Assembly: GCF_039542035.1 (NCBI RefSeq)
Contig: NZ_BAABHJ010000040.1
Span: forward strand, 496,001-560,000
DNA length: 64,000 nt
Direction of reading: 5' to 3'
Source: Actinoallomurus liliacearum
GTDB lineage: Bacteria; Actinomycetota; Actinomycetes; Streptosporangiales; Streptosporangiaceae
Every line of letters starts with the position of its first letter. The first letter of the stretch is position 1. This document shows positions 50,433 through 61,259 of the stretch, one piece after another. The notes under the pieces are model-generated. The model searched no databases. It was not told where the DNA came from and saw only the letters and a program-made list of their open reading frames with translations. The position numbers and the translations under genes were made by a program.

Positions 50433-50948
50433 TCAGATGTACCGCGCTGTCGGAGAGAGTTCCAATCGTACGACGGTGCCGCTGATTCCCGTACTGATGT
50501 GGACGGCCGAGCAGATCTGGCGGGCGACCCAGATGCCCATGCCGCCCTCGGCCTCCGGTGGAGGCGGGCTGCCGCCGGGGTCGGCGAGGAGCGTCCAGGT
50601 GCCGCTGTCGTGGATCTCCGCGATGACGCGGCCGTTCTCGGTCCACATGTGCAGCTCGGCGTGGGACGACCCGTGTCGTACGGCGTTCGTGGCGATCTCG
50701 TTGACGGCGATCACCAGGTCGCCGAGCAGGTCTTCGTCGACCTTGTATCGGCGGGCGTGCTCCTCGGTGAAGCGACGCACGCCTGGCAGCTGTTCCGCCG
50801 TGAACTTCATCTCGTTCATGGGGCCGGCCGAATCGTTCGGTGGTGGCTGCCAGGACTGCGTTATGGAGTGCCTGGCCACCATAACGAGCCCTCGCATGTC
50901 TGTCTCACCGTGCCCCTCATTCGAGGTCATACTCATCCGTGCCACCAC
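50433..50948 (-). CDS. RsbW-like serine kinase/anti-sigma factor
   Basis: The protein has up to 171 residues; the start is uncertain (GTG at 50948, or the later ATG at 50819). It has the GHKL kinase boxes: AVNEIATNAVRHG (N box, about residues 81-93), IAEIHDSG (G1) and GGMGIWVARQICSAV (G2). Such proteins phosphorylate STAS antagonists and bind sigma factors. The pairing with the downstream STAS gene matches partner-switching modules, common in actinomycete stress or developmental control. Confidence 0.92.
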   Translation of the reverse strand: MVARMSMTSNEGHGETDMRGLVMVARHSITQSWQPPPNDSAGPMNEMKFTAEQLPGVRRFTEEHARRYKVDEDLLGDLVIAVNEIATNAVRHGSSHAELHMWTENGRVIAEIHDSGTWTLLADPGGSPPPPEAEGGMGIWVARQICSAVHISTGISGTVVRLELSPTARYI

Positions 50949-51301
50949 GACTCAGCTCTTGCCCCGTGTCGTATACCCATTTGGCGAGCTTTGGTGCACG
51001 CCGCATTGTCGGGACTTCTCGGGGGGAGGGGTGATCGTCGTGAGCGTGACGGCAGGGGCGGGCCGGCCGGTCGAGCCCCGGGCCGGTGTCTTCGTTCACG
51101 GCGGTGGCCTCTACTGAGAGGCGTACTGGGCGCTGTGCGGCGCGCTCGCGGCCCTCAGGGACCTCCGCGCGGATGATCCGGCCGATCTCGCCGGGACGCG
51201 GATGAACGCGCGGGGACGGCCGTCGTGGGGACGGCCGGCGGCCGATCCACGCCGGCCCGGCCCCGGAGATCCGGGACCGGGCCGACACGGACGAGACCAC
51301 C
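50949..51301. other. Gene-free spacer
   Basis: I see nothing supported here. The spacer lies downstream of the FHA-protein gene and upstream of the RsbW-like gene, and must contain the promoter of the latter. Confidence 0.5.
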
Positions 51302-52414
51302 TCAGCGGCCGAACCTGACCTGGCCGCGCGCGTCGGCGGCGAGCCGTATGGAGTCGCCGTCCCGTATCGGCGCCTGTTCGCCCGGTCCCAGCCGTCGGTC
51401 GTTGACGAAGGTGCCGTTCGTGGAGCGCTCGTCGCGCACCCATGCCTGGCCGCTGCCGTCGAGGCCGACCACCGCGTGGCGCCGGGACACGTTGTCGAAC
51501 CGGGAGAACGTGCCGGAGACCGGCGACTGCACCGGGTCCCGGCCGAGGACGAGCTCCTGTCCGGCGCCGACCTGCACCTCGCCCGAGGAGAACTGGATGA
51601 AGATCGTGATCTGCTGCGGGCCGGGGCCGCCGCCCTGGTCGTGCAGCGGGCGCAGGCAGGAGACGCAGACCGGGTTGCCGACGTCGGGGATGTCGGCGCC
51701 GCAGTGCGGGCAGAACGGCGTGAACGAGGCCGTCGACTCGCCGCCGGTCATGGTCGGCTCGCGCGGCGGCGGCGGCACGTGCGGCGCGCCGGGGCCGCCG
51801 TATCCGCCCCCGTACCCCTGCTGCTGCGGCGGGGCGTACTGCTGCTGCCCGCCGTAGGGCTGCTGCTGGTCCTGCTGCTGGTGGCCGCCGTACGGGGACG
51901 GGTCCTGCTGCGGCGCGCCGTACCCGCCGGGCTGGTTCTGCGGCGACGGGTACTGGTTGCCCCGCTGCTGGTCCTGCGGCGCGCCGTAGGACTGCTGCGC
52001 GCCGCCGTACGGAGACGGGTCGTACTGCTGCTGCTGCCCGCCGTAGGGCTGCTGCTGGTCCTGTTGCGGCTGACCGTACTGCTGCTGGTCCTGCGGGGCG
52101 CCGTAGGACTGCGGCTGCTGGTCCTGGCCGTACGGGGACTGCTGCGGCGCGCCGTACGGCTGCTGCTGGTAGTCCTGCTGCGGCTGGCCGTACTGCTGCG
52201 GCGGCGCGCCGTAGGGCTGCTGCTGGTCCTGTTGCGGCTGGCCGTACTGCTGCTGCTGGTACGGCGCCTGCCCCTGGTCCTGCGGCGGGTAACCGCCGGG
52301 CTGCTGGGGCGCCGGGGGTGCATCCCGCCGGGCCAGGTTCGCTCCGCAGTTGATGCAGATGAGATCCCCTTGCCGTACCGGAGCGGCACAGACCGGGCAT
52401 GTCAGGGGCGCCAT
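51302..52414 (-). CDS. FHA-domain protein with zinc ribbons and Gln/Pro/Tyr-rich repeats
   Basis: This 370-residue protein has an N-terminal zinc ribbon with CPVCAAPVRQGDLICINCG (residues 6-24), then about 180 residues of QQPYG/QQQYG-type low-complexity repeats. A second zinc ribbon follows (FCPHCGADIPDVGNPVCVSC), and the C-terminal FHA domain (VLGRDPVQSPVSGTFSRFDNVSRRHAVV, then WVRDERSTNGTFVNDRRL) binds phospho-Thr peptides. FHA motifs Arg (LGRD), Ser-Arg-Arg-His and Asn-Gly are intact. It overlaps the radical-SAM gene by 13 bases. It is the last gene of the AAA+/radical-SAM/FHA operon and may tether the complex to phosphoproteins. Confidence 0.92.
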   Translation of the reverse strand: MAPLTCPVCAAPVRQGDLICINCGANLARRDAPPAPQQPGGYPPQDQGQAPYQQQQYGQPQQDQQQPYGAPPQQYGQPQQDYQQQPYGAPQQSPYGQDQQPQSYGAPQDQQQYGQPQQDQQQPYGGQQQQYDPSPYGGAQQSYGAPQDQQRGNQYPSPQNQPGGYGAPQQDPSPYGGHQQQDQQQPYGGQQQYAPPQQQGYGGGYGGPGAPHVPPPPREPTMTGGESTASFTPFCPHCGADIPDVGNPVCVSCLRPLHDQGGGPGPQQITIFIQFSSGEVQVGAGQELVLGRDPVQSPVSGTFSRFDNVSRRHAVVGLDGSGQAWVRDERSTNGTFVNDRRLGPGEQAPIRDGDSIRLAADARGQVRFGR

Positions 52415-53072
52415 GAAACCTCCCCGGCGTGTACCCCGGAGAGCGAGAGGCGCTCCGTCAGCCGCTCCATGTCGCCCCTCCGAGGAATCCCGATGTAGTA
52501 GATACGGTTGTCTTCCACCGAAACCTGCATATGGGGGGTTTCTTCGCCCCTCGCGTCACCATAGCGTTTCCTGCCAAGGTCGCTGACGGTGATGAGCTGT
52601 TGGTTCGACGATCCACGCCAGCGAAGCCCCCGATCTGCCTGGTTCAGGCGTTCAATGTACGGTCCCGCGACCACCGCATCACACAACTCGAGGAGTTCGC
52701 GGCTGCGGGCGGATCGGCGAAGTCGTGACGCGGCGTATCCGCTGTACACCAGAATGTCGATCTCGGGCGACGCCCAGGCGCGAATGCCGAGCAAAAGCGC
52801 GCGCAGCGCCTCCGGCTGCTGGAAGGGCTCGCCCCCCGAGATGGTGACGCCTTCCACACCGGTCAGCGACCGCAACCAGCCCAGAACCGTGGCCACCGGG
52901 ATGGCCGTGCGCGGATCGGCCGCCCAGGTGTCACGGGACAGGCAGCCGGGACAGTGGATCGTGCAGCCCTGGGTCCAGATGCCCGCCCGGCGGCCGGGTC
53001 CCAGGGTGGTGACCGGGAAATGCGCCTTGGCCAACAGCAGTGTCCGCTCCTGGCCACCCGCCTCGTCGGTGA

Positions 53073-53076
<4 letters not shown>
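52402..53076 (-). CDS. Radical-SAM protein of NrdG/activating-enzyme type
   Basis: The GTG at 53076 overlaps the AAA+ stop by four bases (GTGA) and gives 224 residues. The longer frame upstream reads inside the AAA+ gene and is rejected. The cluster motif CTIHCPGC (CxxxCxxC, about residues 36-43) binds a 4Fe-4S cluster, and GVTISGGEPFQQPEAL is the GGE motif. The build is that of short activases for ribonucleotide reductase or pyruvate-formate lyase (NrdG/PflA), which generate glycyl radicals. No glycyl-radical enzyme gene is adjacent, so the target is unknown and may be a neighbour protein in this operon. Confidence 0.92.
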
Positions 53077-54884
<1,808 letters not shown>

Positions 54885-54981
54885 CCGCCGAGCCTAACCC
54901 GTGTCCGGCCCGTCTACCGGAGGGTGACGACCGCGTGGCCCATGACGGCGGGAACCACGGGGTCGTCACCGGACGGCCGTC

Positions 54982-55572
54982 TCAGCCGCCGACCGCGCTC
55001 GCCGGCGGCGCCTTGTCCTGGAAACCGGCGCCCGCGCCGGCGGCGTCCTTGTGGAAGCCGGCGATCCCGCTTTCGGCCGAGCCGATCGCCGTGGGGTCGG
55101 CCTGCCCGCCCTTGAACTTGCCGTGCAGGTCCTTCATCGACGCGCTGAGCTTGTCGATCGGCCCGATGAGCGTCTTGCACAGGGTCGGGTCGGCCTGCGC
55201 GTTCGCCCTGGCCCGCCGGAGCTGGTCGAAGGCGAAGATCGCGGCCGCGGCCGCCTTGACGATCGTCCGCTTCCGCTTGGGAGCGCCGCTGTTGAAGGCG
55301 CCCTCCCGGAACGGCCGGTAGATGTAGCGCCGGAACGTGCCCGCCGCCAGGCCGGCGTTGGCGAGGAACCGCGTCTTGACGAAATGCCTCTCCCTCTTGG
55401 TCGGGCAGGCCGCCGGGGTGGCGGTCTGCTCCTGGGCGCCCGCAGCGCCCGGGGTCGCCGCCGGCGCGCCGGCGGCCGGGGGCTGTGCCTCCGGCCGGCT
55501 CTTGGTCCCGCCGCCGCACCCGGACAGGGCGAGCAGCATTATCGAAATGATGACGAACGATTTGCGGAGCAT
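54982..55572 (-). CDS. Lipoprotein of unknown function
   Basis: The ATG at 55572 gives 196 residues: a lipoprotein signal (SFVIISIMLLALSGC, lipobox LSGC), an Ala/Pro linker, and a basic helical domain from about 55 (CPTKRERHFVKTRFLANAGLA) with a second Cys in PTLCKTLIGPIDKLSASMKDL. It ends 97 bp before the AAA+ gene start on the same strand, so it may be the first gene of a longer transcript, but the spacer leaves room for a promoter. No family recognised. Confidence 0.75.
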   Translation of the reverse strand: MLRKSFVIISIMLLALSGCGGGTKSRPEAQPPAAGAPAATPGAAGAQEQTATPAACPTKRERHFVKTRFLANAGLAAGTFRRYIYRPFREGAFNSGAPKRKRTIVKAAAAAIFAFDQLRRARANAQADPTLCKTLIGPIDKLSASMKDLHGKFKGGQADPTAIGSAESGIAGFHKDAAGAGAGFQDKAPPASAVGG

Positions 55573-55716
55573 TCGTTTCCCCCGAATAGCCCACTGAGTC
55601 GGACAATGTGGATGCGCCCTCGGCATCACACTTCCTTTTTACCGTGCATGTGGCGGCGGCGGTGAATCGCGGGCGTTCGATGGACCGAGTCGGTAAGTGC
55701 GATATCGTCATTCGAT

Positions 55717-56415
55717 GTGACAACCCGTAGCTTCTACGCCATCGTTTTGCTGCTCTTGGCCGCGGCCGGCTGTGGCCAGGACAGGACGCCCGCGCCGACG
55801 GCCACGGCGCCGACGGGGCCGCCCACCTCGGAGGCGTACAACGCCGACCAGTTGACTCAGGCGCTGCTCACCGACATTCCCGGATATGAGCGTTCAGGAG
55901 TGCCGCAATCGGGGCAGTACGGTGCGCTCACCGCGGTGCGAAATTCCCTTCAGATGCAACAGGCGGCGAAATTCGACAAACCCGAGTGCGCGTCGTCGAC
56001 GCGCGCCGTCTCCTCGAATAAGGCGGTCTGGTCCGCGCCGTCCGCGTTCATCGCGTTCGCCAAGGGGCGGGACCAGACCGCCTCGGAGACGCTGATGGCG
56101 GTCGGGCCGGCCGTCGCCGCCCAGCAGGTCGGGCTCCGCGTGCCCGCCTCGTGCAAGAGCTTCCGGACGAGGGTCGGCGACCGCTGGCTGACCGGCTCGG
56201 TCGTCGAGGCGCGCGGCACGCGCATCGGCGAGGGCTCCCGGAGCGTCGGCGTCGCGACGACGGCGGGCACGACGATGGTGAAGACCTGGTCCGTCGTGCT
56301 GCGCTCGCGTGGGTACCTCGCCGCCCTCACCCTGTACGGACCGGGCGCGACCCAGGACGAGGCCGAACGCCTCGCCCAGCAGGCCTACCAGCAGGCCGAG
56401 CGCATCCTGCCGTAG
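55717..56415 (+). CDS. Lipoprotein, PknH-extracellular-domain-like
   Basis: The protein has 232 residues from a GTG. A lipobox signal (FYAIVLLLLAAAGC) is followed by a Thr/Ala/Pro linker and a globular domain of about 180 residues with two Cys (KPECASSTRAV, PASCKSFR) that could pair. The layout and the strand order (YNADQLTQALLTDIPGY..., RWLTGSVVEARG, VVLRSRGYLAALTLYG) resemble the extracellular sensor domain of PknH-type proteins. It is divergent from the other lipoprotein gene. Family call tentative. Confidence 0.75.
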   Translation: MTTRSFYAIVLLLLAAAGCGQDRTPAPTATAPTGPPTSEAYNADQLTQALLTDIPGYERSGVPQSGQYGALTAVRNSLQMQQAAKFDKPECASSTRAVSSNKAVWSAPSAFIAFAKGRDQTASETLMAVGPAVAAQQVGLRVPASCKSFRTRVGDRWLTGSVVEARGTRIGEGSRSVGVATTAGTTMVKTWSVVLRSRGYLAALTLYGPGATQDEAERLAQQAYQQAERILP

Positions 56416-56506
56416 GCGGACCGCCCGCCGCCGAACAACCGCGGGCCGGACTCTAGAGGCGGGATCATCGTCGCGGGTAACGTTCCCGTGGAAGAAGGAG
56501 GACGCG

Positions 56507-56707
56507 GTGGTGGGCAGGCAGGGCCGGGTGACCGGCAAGATCGGTCCAGGCCTGGTCGGCGAGGTGATGATCCCGATTCGCGGCGGGGTCGAGGCGTTCT
56601 ACGCCTACCCGGCGATCCAGGGGGAGGAGATGCCGGTGGGCTCCCTCGTGGTCGTGATGGATTACCACCCACCGCGAACCGTCTACGTCTCTTCTGCGTC
56701 TATTTGA
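56507..56707 (+). CDS. Small NfeD-like protein paired with flotillin
   Basis: The GTG at 56507, behind GAAGGAGG, gives 66 residues: VVGRQGRVTGKIGPGLVGEV, a strand IPIRGGVEAFYAY and EEMPVGSLVVVMDYHPPRTVYV. The sequence reads as an isolated OB-fold of the soluble NfeD C-terminal type. It lies 32 bp before a flotillin-like gene on the same strand. NfeD proteins regularly pair with SPFH proteins, which supports the assignment. It was not recognisable by length alone. Confidence 0.78.
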   Translation: MVGRQGRVTGKIGPGLVGEVMIPIRGGVEAFYAYPAIQGEEMPVGSLVVVMDYHPPRTVYVSSASI

Positions 56708-56739
56708 CGTCATAACCGCACGGCTCCCTAGGAGGAGCG

Positions 56740-58050
56740 ATGCCGATAGTCGCCGTGGCGATCGGTGTGGTCGTCGCCATCATCATCCTGATCATCGTCT
56801 TCAAGGCGATCTGGCGGGTCGCGGAGCCCAACGAGGCGTTGATCATCTCCGGTCTCGGCGCCAGAGCGCACAACCGGGACACCGCCGAGAGTCTCGGCTT
56901 CAAGATCACTACGGGCAAGGGCACCCTGATCCTCCCCGGCTTCCAGACCTGCCGGCGGCTGTCGCTGGACACCCGGGTCTCCGGGCTCGAGGTCACCTGC
57001 GTGACCTCGCAGGGCATCAAGGTGCACGTGCGAGGCGTGGTGATCTACAAGGTCGGGGACGACTTCACGTCCATCGCCAACGCCGCCCGCCGCTTCCTCG
57101 ACCAGCAGAAGCAGATGGACGACAAGACGCACCAGCTGTTCGCCGGGCACCTGCGCTCCATCGTCGGCAACCTCACGGTCGAGGACCTGCTCCGCGACCG
57201 CGACCGGCTCACCAACCAGGTCCGCACCTCCTCCGCCGACGAGATGGGCAAGCTCGGCCTGGTCGTCGACTCGCTGCAGATCCAGGACATCGAGGACGAG
57301 GTCGGCTACATCGACAACCTCGGCAAGCCGAACTCCGCCGCCGTCGCCTCGGCCGCCCGTATCGCGCAGGCCCAGCGCAACCAGGAGGCCACCCAGGCGG
57401 AGCAGATGGCCGAGCAGGCCAACGCCGCCCAGATCCGTGACACCGAGATCAAGAAGCGCGAATACCAGGGCCAGGTCGACCAGGCCGCGGCCGAGGCCCG
57501 GCAGCAGGTCATCCTGAAGGAGACCAAGAACGCCGAACTGGAGGCCGACCGCAGGGAGAAGGCCCTGGAGGCTGAGGTCCGCAAGCCGGCCGACGCGAAG
57601 GCGTACGAGCGGGTCACCCTCGCCGAGGCCGAGCGGCAGGCGGCGGTGGCCAAGGCCCGGGCCGAGGCGGAGTCCACCAAGATGACCGGCCAGGCCGAGG
57701 CCGAGGCGACCCGGGTGAAGGGTCTCGCCGAGGCGGAGGCGATCAAGGCCAGGGCCGACGCGCTCGCGGAGAACCAGGAGGCGGTCATCGCCCAGCAGCT
57801 CGCCGAGAACTGGCCCGAGATCGTCGCGGCCGGCGCGAAGGTCTTCGGCAACGTCGACAACATGGTCGTGCTCAACGGGGCGGAGGGCGTCGAGGACATG
57901 CTCGCCAAGGCGCTCACCCTCGGCGGCACCGGCCTCGGCGTCGCCCGCCAACTGCTCGCGTCGATGAACAACGGGCAGCAGGACCTCGCCGTCCGCAACG
58001 GCAGGCCGGCCGCGCCGGACAAGGCCGTCGACGCCGGCGGCGCCGCCTGA
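56740..58050 (+). CDS. Flotillin-like SPFH-domain protein
   Basis: The protein has 436 residues with AGGAGG just before the ATG. An N-terminal hydrophobic helix (residues 4-22) anchors it. An SPFH domain (about 25-200: AEPNEALIISGLG, LEVTCVTSQGIKVHVRGVVIYKVGD, GHLRSIVGNLTVEDLLRDRDRL) is followed by a long Ala/Glu-rich coiled coil (about 200-370). It is homologous to flotillins (YqiK/FloT), which organise functional membrane microdomains. The upstream NfeD-like gene makes the standard pair. A terminator follows. Confidence 0.94.
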   Translation: MPIVAVAIGVVVAIIILIIVFKAIWRVAEPNEALIISGLGARAHNRDTAESLGFKITTGKGTLILPGFQTCRRLSLDTRVSGLEVTCVTSQGIKVHVRGVVIYKVGDDFTSIANAARRFLDQQKQMDDKTHQLFAGHLRSIVGNLTVEDLLRDRDRLTNQVRTSSADEMGKLGLVVDSLQIQDIEDEVGYIDNLGKPNSAAVASAARIAQAQRNQEATQAEQMAEQANAAQIRDTEIKKREYQGQVDQAAAEARQQVILKETKNAELEADRREKALEAEVRKPADAKAYERVTLAEAERQAAVAKARAEAESTKMTGQAEAEATRVKGLAEAEAIKARADALAENQEAVIAQQLAENWPEIVAAGAKVFGNVDNMVVLNGAEGVEDMLAKALTLGGTGLGVARQLLASMNNGQQDLAVRNGRPAAPDKAVDAGGAA

Positions 58051-58102
58051 CCGACGGGGCCGCCGAGGTCGCATGGAACGGCCCGCCGAGGCCGCATGAG
58101 AC

Positions 58103-58132
58103 GAAGGTCCGGAGCCCTCGCTCCGGGCCTTC
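58103..58132 (+). terminator. Terminator hairpin after the flotillin gene
   Basis: A 13-bp stem (GAAGGTCCGGAGC with its near-complement, one G-U pair) and a four-base loop lie 52 bases past the stop. Confidence 0.75.
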
Positions 58133-58163
58133 GGAGGCCGTGCGGCCCGATAGCGTACGGGGT

Positions 58164-58838
58164 ATGACCGACGCGCGGGTTGCCGTCACCGTCGATCTCG
58201 TCGTCCTCACGGTTCGCGAGCATCGGCTCTCCGCGCTCGTCTGGCGCCGTGACCGGCCGCCGTACGCCGGGGCCTGGTCGCTGCCCGGCGGTTTCGTCCA
58301 GCTCGACGAGGACCTGCCCGTCGCGGCCCAGCGGTTGATGGCCGAGCGGGCGGGCCTGGCCGGGGTGCGCGTGCACCTGGAGCAGTTGGCGACGTACGGC
58401 TATCCGGACCGCGACCCGCGCCAGCGGGTGGTCAGCGTGGCCTACCTCGGGCTCGCCCCGGATCTTCCCGCCTCCAGCCGGGCGCAGGTGCTGTGGGACC
58501 CGGTCGACGACCTGACCGAGCGCGACAAGGCGGCGTTCGACCACCGCCGCATCCTCCTCGACGGCGTCGAGCGCGCCCGCGCCAAGCTGGAGTACTCCCC
58601 CCTCGCCGCGGCGTTCTGCCCGCCGGAGTTCACCGTCGCGGAGTTGCGGCGGGTGTACGAGATCGTGTGGGGCACGCCGCTCGATCCCCGGAACTTCCAT
58701 CGGAAGGTGACCAACGCGGAGGGGTTCCTGGTGCCGACGGACCGTACGACGACGCGGGACGGCGGACGGCCCGCCCGGCTGTACCGCCGGGGCAGCGCCG
58801 AGTCACTCCACCCGCCGATGATGCGCCCGGCAGGGTGA
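58164..58838 (+). CDS. NrtR-like regulator: degenerate Nudix plus winged helix
   Basis: The ATG at 58164 gives 224 residues. The Nudix domain (about 1-135) has GGFVQLDEDLPVAAQRLMAERAGL where the catalytic box would be GX5EX7REUXEEXGU; the RE and final EE are lost, as in non-hydrolytic NrtR sensors. The C-terminus (FTVAELRRVYEIVWGTPLDPRNFHRKVTNAEGFLV) is the winged helix typical of NrtR, which represses NAD or sugar metabolism genes and binds ADP-ribose-like ligands. The target operon is not evident. It overlaps the next small gene. Confidence 0.9.
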   Translation: MTDARVAVTVDLVVLTVREHRLSALVWRRDRPPYAGAWSLPGGFVQLDEDLPVAAQRLMAERAGLAGVRVHLEQLATYGYPDRDPRQRVVSVAYLGLAPDLPASSRAQVLWDPVDDLTERDKAAFDHRRILLDGVERARAKLEYSPLAAAFCPPEFTVAELRRVYEIVWGTPLDPRNFHRKVTNAEGFLVPTDRTTTRDGGRPARLYRRGSAESLHPPMMRPAG

Positions 58839-59179
58839 TGGGGCATATGTCCGGTTTTGGTACCTTCCTTGGCATGTCCGAGGACGTTGCACGAGAAGTC
58901 GTACGCCAGATGATCGGCGAGGTCGGTGAGGAAGGCGTCGCGGCGATGGGGCGGATGCCGGGCCTCGCCGCCGCCGTCGACCAGCACGCGGCGGCGATCC
59001 GCGACATCGTCGCGGGGTCGGGCCAGGAGCTCACCCTGCGCGTCCTCCGGGAATACCTCGAAGGCTTCACCGACGCCGCCATCGAGCGGGGCTGGTGGCC
59101 GGACGAGGAGTTCGACTGGGAGACGATCCGGGTGGTCGCCGTCTGCTCGCTCATCCAGGAGCTTCAGGAACTCCGTTAG
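58838..59179 (+). CDS. Hypothetical small protein coupled to the NrtR-like gene
   Basis: The ATG at 58838 overlaps the preceding stop (TGATG) and gives 113 residues. Internal ATGs at 58847 or 58874 are possible starts. The protein is all-helical and acidic (MSEDVAREVVRQMIGEVGEEG, DIVAGSGQELTLRVLREYLEGFTDAAIERG, FDWETIRVVAVCSLIQELQEL). No family is recognised. Translational coupling suggests joint regulation with the NrtR-like gene. Confidence 0.6.
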   Translation: MGHMSGFGTFLGMSEDVAREVVRQMIGEVGEEGVAAMGRMPGLAAAVDQHAAAIRDIVAGSGQELTLRVLREYLEGFTDAAIERGWWPDEEFDWETIRVVAVCSLIQELQELR

Positions 59180-59202
59180 CTCCCCGGCCGTACCGCGGAT
59201 CT

Positions 59203-60033
59203 CTAGGGTCTGTCGTGGGACCCCGGCGGTGCGCCGGGCGTCTCGTGTGGCGGCGGCGTCCCGGTCGCCGTTCCGGCGGGCTCGTGCCGTTGTTCGGTCG
59301 GCGTCCCGGCGCCTCGTGCGGCGTCCTCGCGGCCGCGTGCGTACGCGCCGGTCCGGGCCGACCTCGCCTCGGTCTCCGCCCGCGTCAGCCACTGCTCCCA
59401 GCGCTGCTGCATCGGCCGGATCATCCCGCCGCCCAGGCCGATGGCGAGGATGGCGCCGATCGTGGCCAGAACGGTGATGAGCACCGGCTCGGTGACGGTC
59501 GTGGCGATGCCCACCTGGTTGAGGGCGGCGATGACGCCCAGGGCGATGATGAAGATCGAGGTCAGATTCGCCAGGAGGCGGCCGTACGACAGCCCGCCGA
59601 GCGCGCCGCCGAGGAGGTCGCGGACCCCGTGCGCGATGGCCGAGGCAAGGATCACGATGATGACGGCGACCGCCAGCTTGGGCAGCCAGGCCACGATGGA
59701 GCGCAGCACGTTGCTGACCGGGTTCGGCCCGAAGACGCTGAATGCCAGTTCGAGGGCGACCAGCAGGATCGCGTAGTACACCAGCCGCGCCAGGAGGCCG
59801 GCCGCGTCGTACCTGCCGCGCCGGAGTGCGTCGGCCACCACGCCTCGCTCGGCGAAGCGGTCGAAGTTCAGCCGCCGCAGGATGGCCGCGACCACACGCT
59901 GGATCACCTTCGCGACGATCCAGCCGATGACCAGAATGATGATGAAGACGATGATCTTCGGCACGATCCGCCCCGCGGCGTCCAGCCAGCCTTGCAGGCT
60001 CCTGCCGATATCGGTCTGCGCAAGGGTGCTCAT
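59203..60033 (-). CDS. MscS-related membrane protein
   Basis: The ATG at 60033, with GGGGAGA upstream, gives 276 residues. Five or so transmembrane helices follow an amphipathic start (IIVFIIILVIGWIVAKVIQRVV, LARLVYYAILLVALELAFSVF, PKLAVAVIIVILASAIAHGV, LTSIFIIALGVIAALNQVGIA, VLATIGAILAIGLGGGMI). The repeated hydrophobic GWIVAKVIQ and NRL pattern matches conserved TM-helix mechanosensitive-channel relatives (PF05552-type). A Pro/Gly-rich cytosolic tail ends it. It may act in osmotic relief. Divergent from hisC. Confidence 0.85.
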   Translation of the reverse strand: MSTLAQTDIGRSLQGWLDAAGRIVPKIIVFIIILVIGWIVAKVIQRVVAAILRRLNFDRFAERGVVADALRRGRYDAAGLLARLVYYAILLVALELAFSVFGPNPVSNVLRSIVAWLPKLAVAVIIVILASAIAHGVRDLLGGALGGLSYGRLLANLTSIFIIALGVIAALNQVGIATTVTEPVLITVLATIGAILAIGLGGGMIRPMQQRWEQWLTRAETEARSARTGAYARGREDAARGAGTPTEQRHEPAGTATGTPPPHETPGAPPGSHDRP

Positions 60034-60182
60034 GCGATCTCCCCCCCCGATGGCGCGGACACCTTTTGTAACGGTTAATACCCCTATATCGGTTTTCGCA
60101 CTCTGGCCACCCGTCGGTGGCGACAGTGGCCGGCGCCGCTTCGTAGAGTGGCCCCGTACGTCTCCGTCCCGGGAGGACAAGG

Positions 60183-61259
60183 GTGTCCGAGCAGCGCAGT
60201 CCCCGTTTCCGTTCCGTGCTCGACGACTACGTCGCGTACAAGCCGGGCAAGGTCGCCCGGTCACCGGAGGGCCGGTCGTTCAAGCTCTCGTCGAACGAGT
60301 CACCGTACGGGCCGTTGCCCTCGGTGCTCACGGCGATCGGTGAGGCGGGCGGACTCGTCAACCGTTACCCCGACAACGGCTGCGTCGCGCTCATCGAGGC
60401 GATCGCCGAGCGGTTCGGCGTCCCGCCGGAGCACGTCGCCGTCGGCTGCGGTTCCGTCGGGGTCGCCCAGATGCTGCTGGAGGCCGTCGGCGAGCCCGGC
60501 GTCGAGGTGGTGTACGCCTGGCGGTCCTTCGAGGCCTACCCGACCCTCGCGGACCTGGCCGGCGTGACCTCGGTCCGCGTGCCGCTGACCGAGGAGACCC
60601 ACGACCTGCGGGCGATGGCCGACGCCATCACCGACCGGACGCGGCTGATCTTCGTCTGCAACCCGAACAACCCGACCGGCACCGTCGTCAAGCGCCCGGA
60701 GCTCGAGGCGTTCCTGGACCGGGTGCCGGAGGACTGCCTCGTCGTCCTGGACGAGGCGTACCACGAGTACATCCGGGACCCCGAGGTCCCCGACGGGCTC
60801 ACCCTGTACGGCGACCGGCCGAACGTCGCCGTCCTGCGCACCTTCTCCAAGGCGTACGGACTGGCGGGCCTGCGGATCGGCTTCATGGTCGCGCACGAGC
60901 CCGTCGCCCAGCAGGTTCGTAAGACCTACCTGCCCTTCACGGTGAGCTCCGTCGCCCAGGTGGCCGCCATCGCCTCCCTGCGGGCCGAGGGCGAGCTCCT
61001 CGAGCGCGTCGAGGCGACCGTGAAGGAGCGCGAGCGGGTCCGTGACGCGCTGCTCGCCCAGGGCTGGACCGTGCCGCCGACCGAGGCGAACTTCGTGTGG
61101 CTGCGGCTCGGGGAGGACACCATGGCGTTCTCCGCCGCCTGCGACGCCGCCGGGGTCAGCGTCCGGCCGTTCCCCGGCGAGGGCGCGCGTGTCTCGATCG
61201 GGACGCCGGAGGAGAACGACGCGTTCCTCGCCGTCGCGGAGGCCTACCGCCGCGCCTGA
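60183..61259 (+). CDS. hisC: Histidinol-phosphate aminotransferase
   Basis: The protein has 358 residues from a GTG behind GGGAGGACA. It is a fold-type I aminotransferase of the HisC branch: FKLSSNESPYGPLPSV opening, YPDNGCVALIEAIAERFGV, FVCNPNNPTGTVV, VVLDEAYHEYI, and the PLP Lys in LRTFSKAYGLAGLRIG (about Lys223). It converts histidinol phosphate and 2-oxoglutarate to imidazole acetol phosphate and Glu (reversible). Stand-alone copies outside a his operon also act on aromatic amino acids (Pat-like). No other his gene is nearby. Confidence 0.93.
   Translation: MSEQRSPRFRSVLDDYVAYKPGKVARSPEGRSFKLSSNESPYGPLPSVLTAIGEAGGLVNRYPDNGCVALIEAIAERFGVPPEHVAVGCGSVGVAQMLLEAVGEPGVEVVYAWRSFEAYPTLADLAGVTSVRVPLTEETHDLRAMADAITDRTRLIFVCNPNNPTGTVVKRPELEAFLDRVPEDCLVVLDEAYHEYIRDPEVPDGLTLYGDRPNVAVLRTFSKAYGLAGLRIGFMVAHEPVAQQVRKTYLPFTVSSVAQVAAIASLRAEGELLERVEATVKERERVRDALLAQGWTVPPTEANFVWLRLGEDTMAFSAACDAAGVSVRPFPGEGARVSIGTPEENDAFLAVAEAYRRA

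Noticed and set aside
51840..52310. Regular short repeats, at first sight CRISPR-like
   Set aside because: They are in-frame codon repeats for QQPYG-type low-complexity sequence of the FHA protein, without uniform repeat/spacer lengths.
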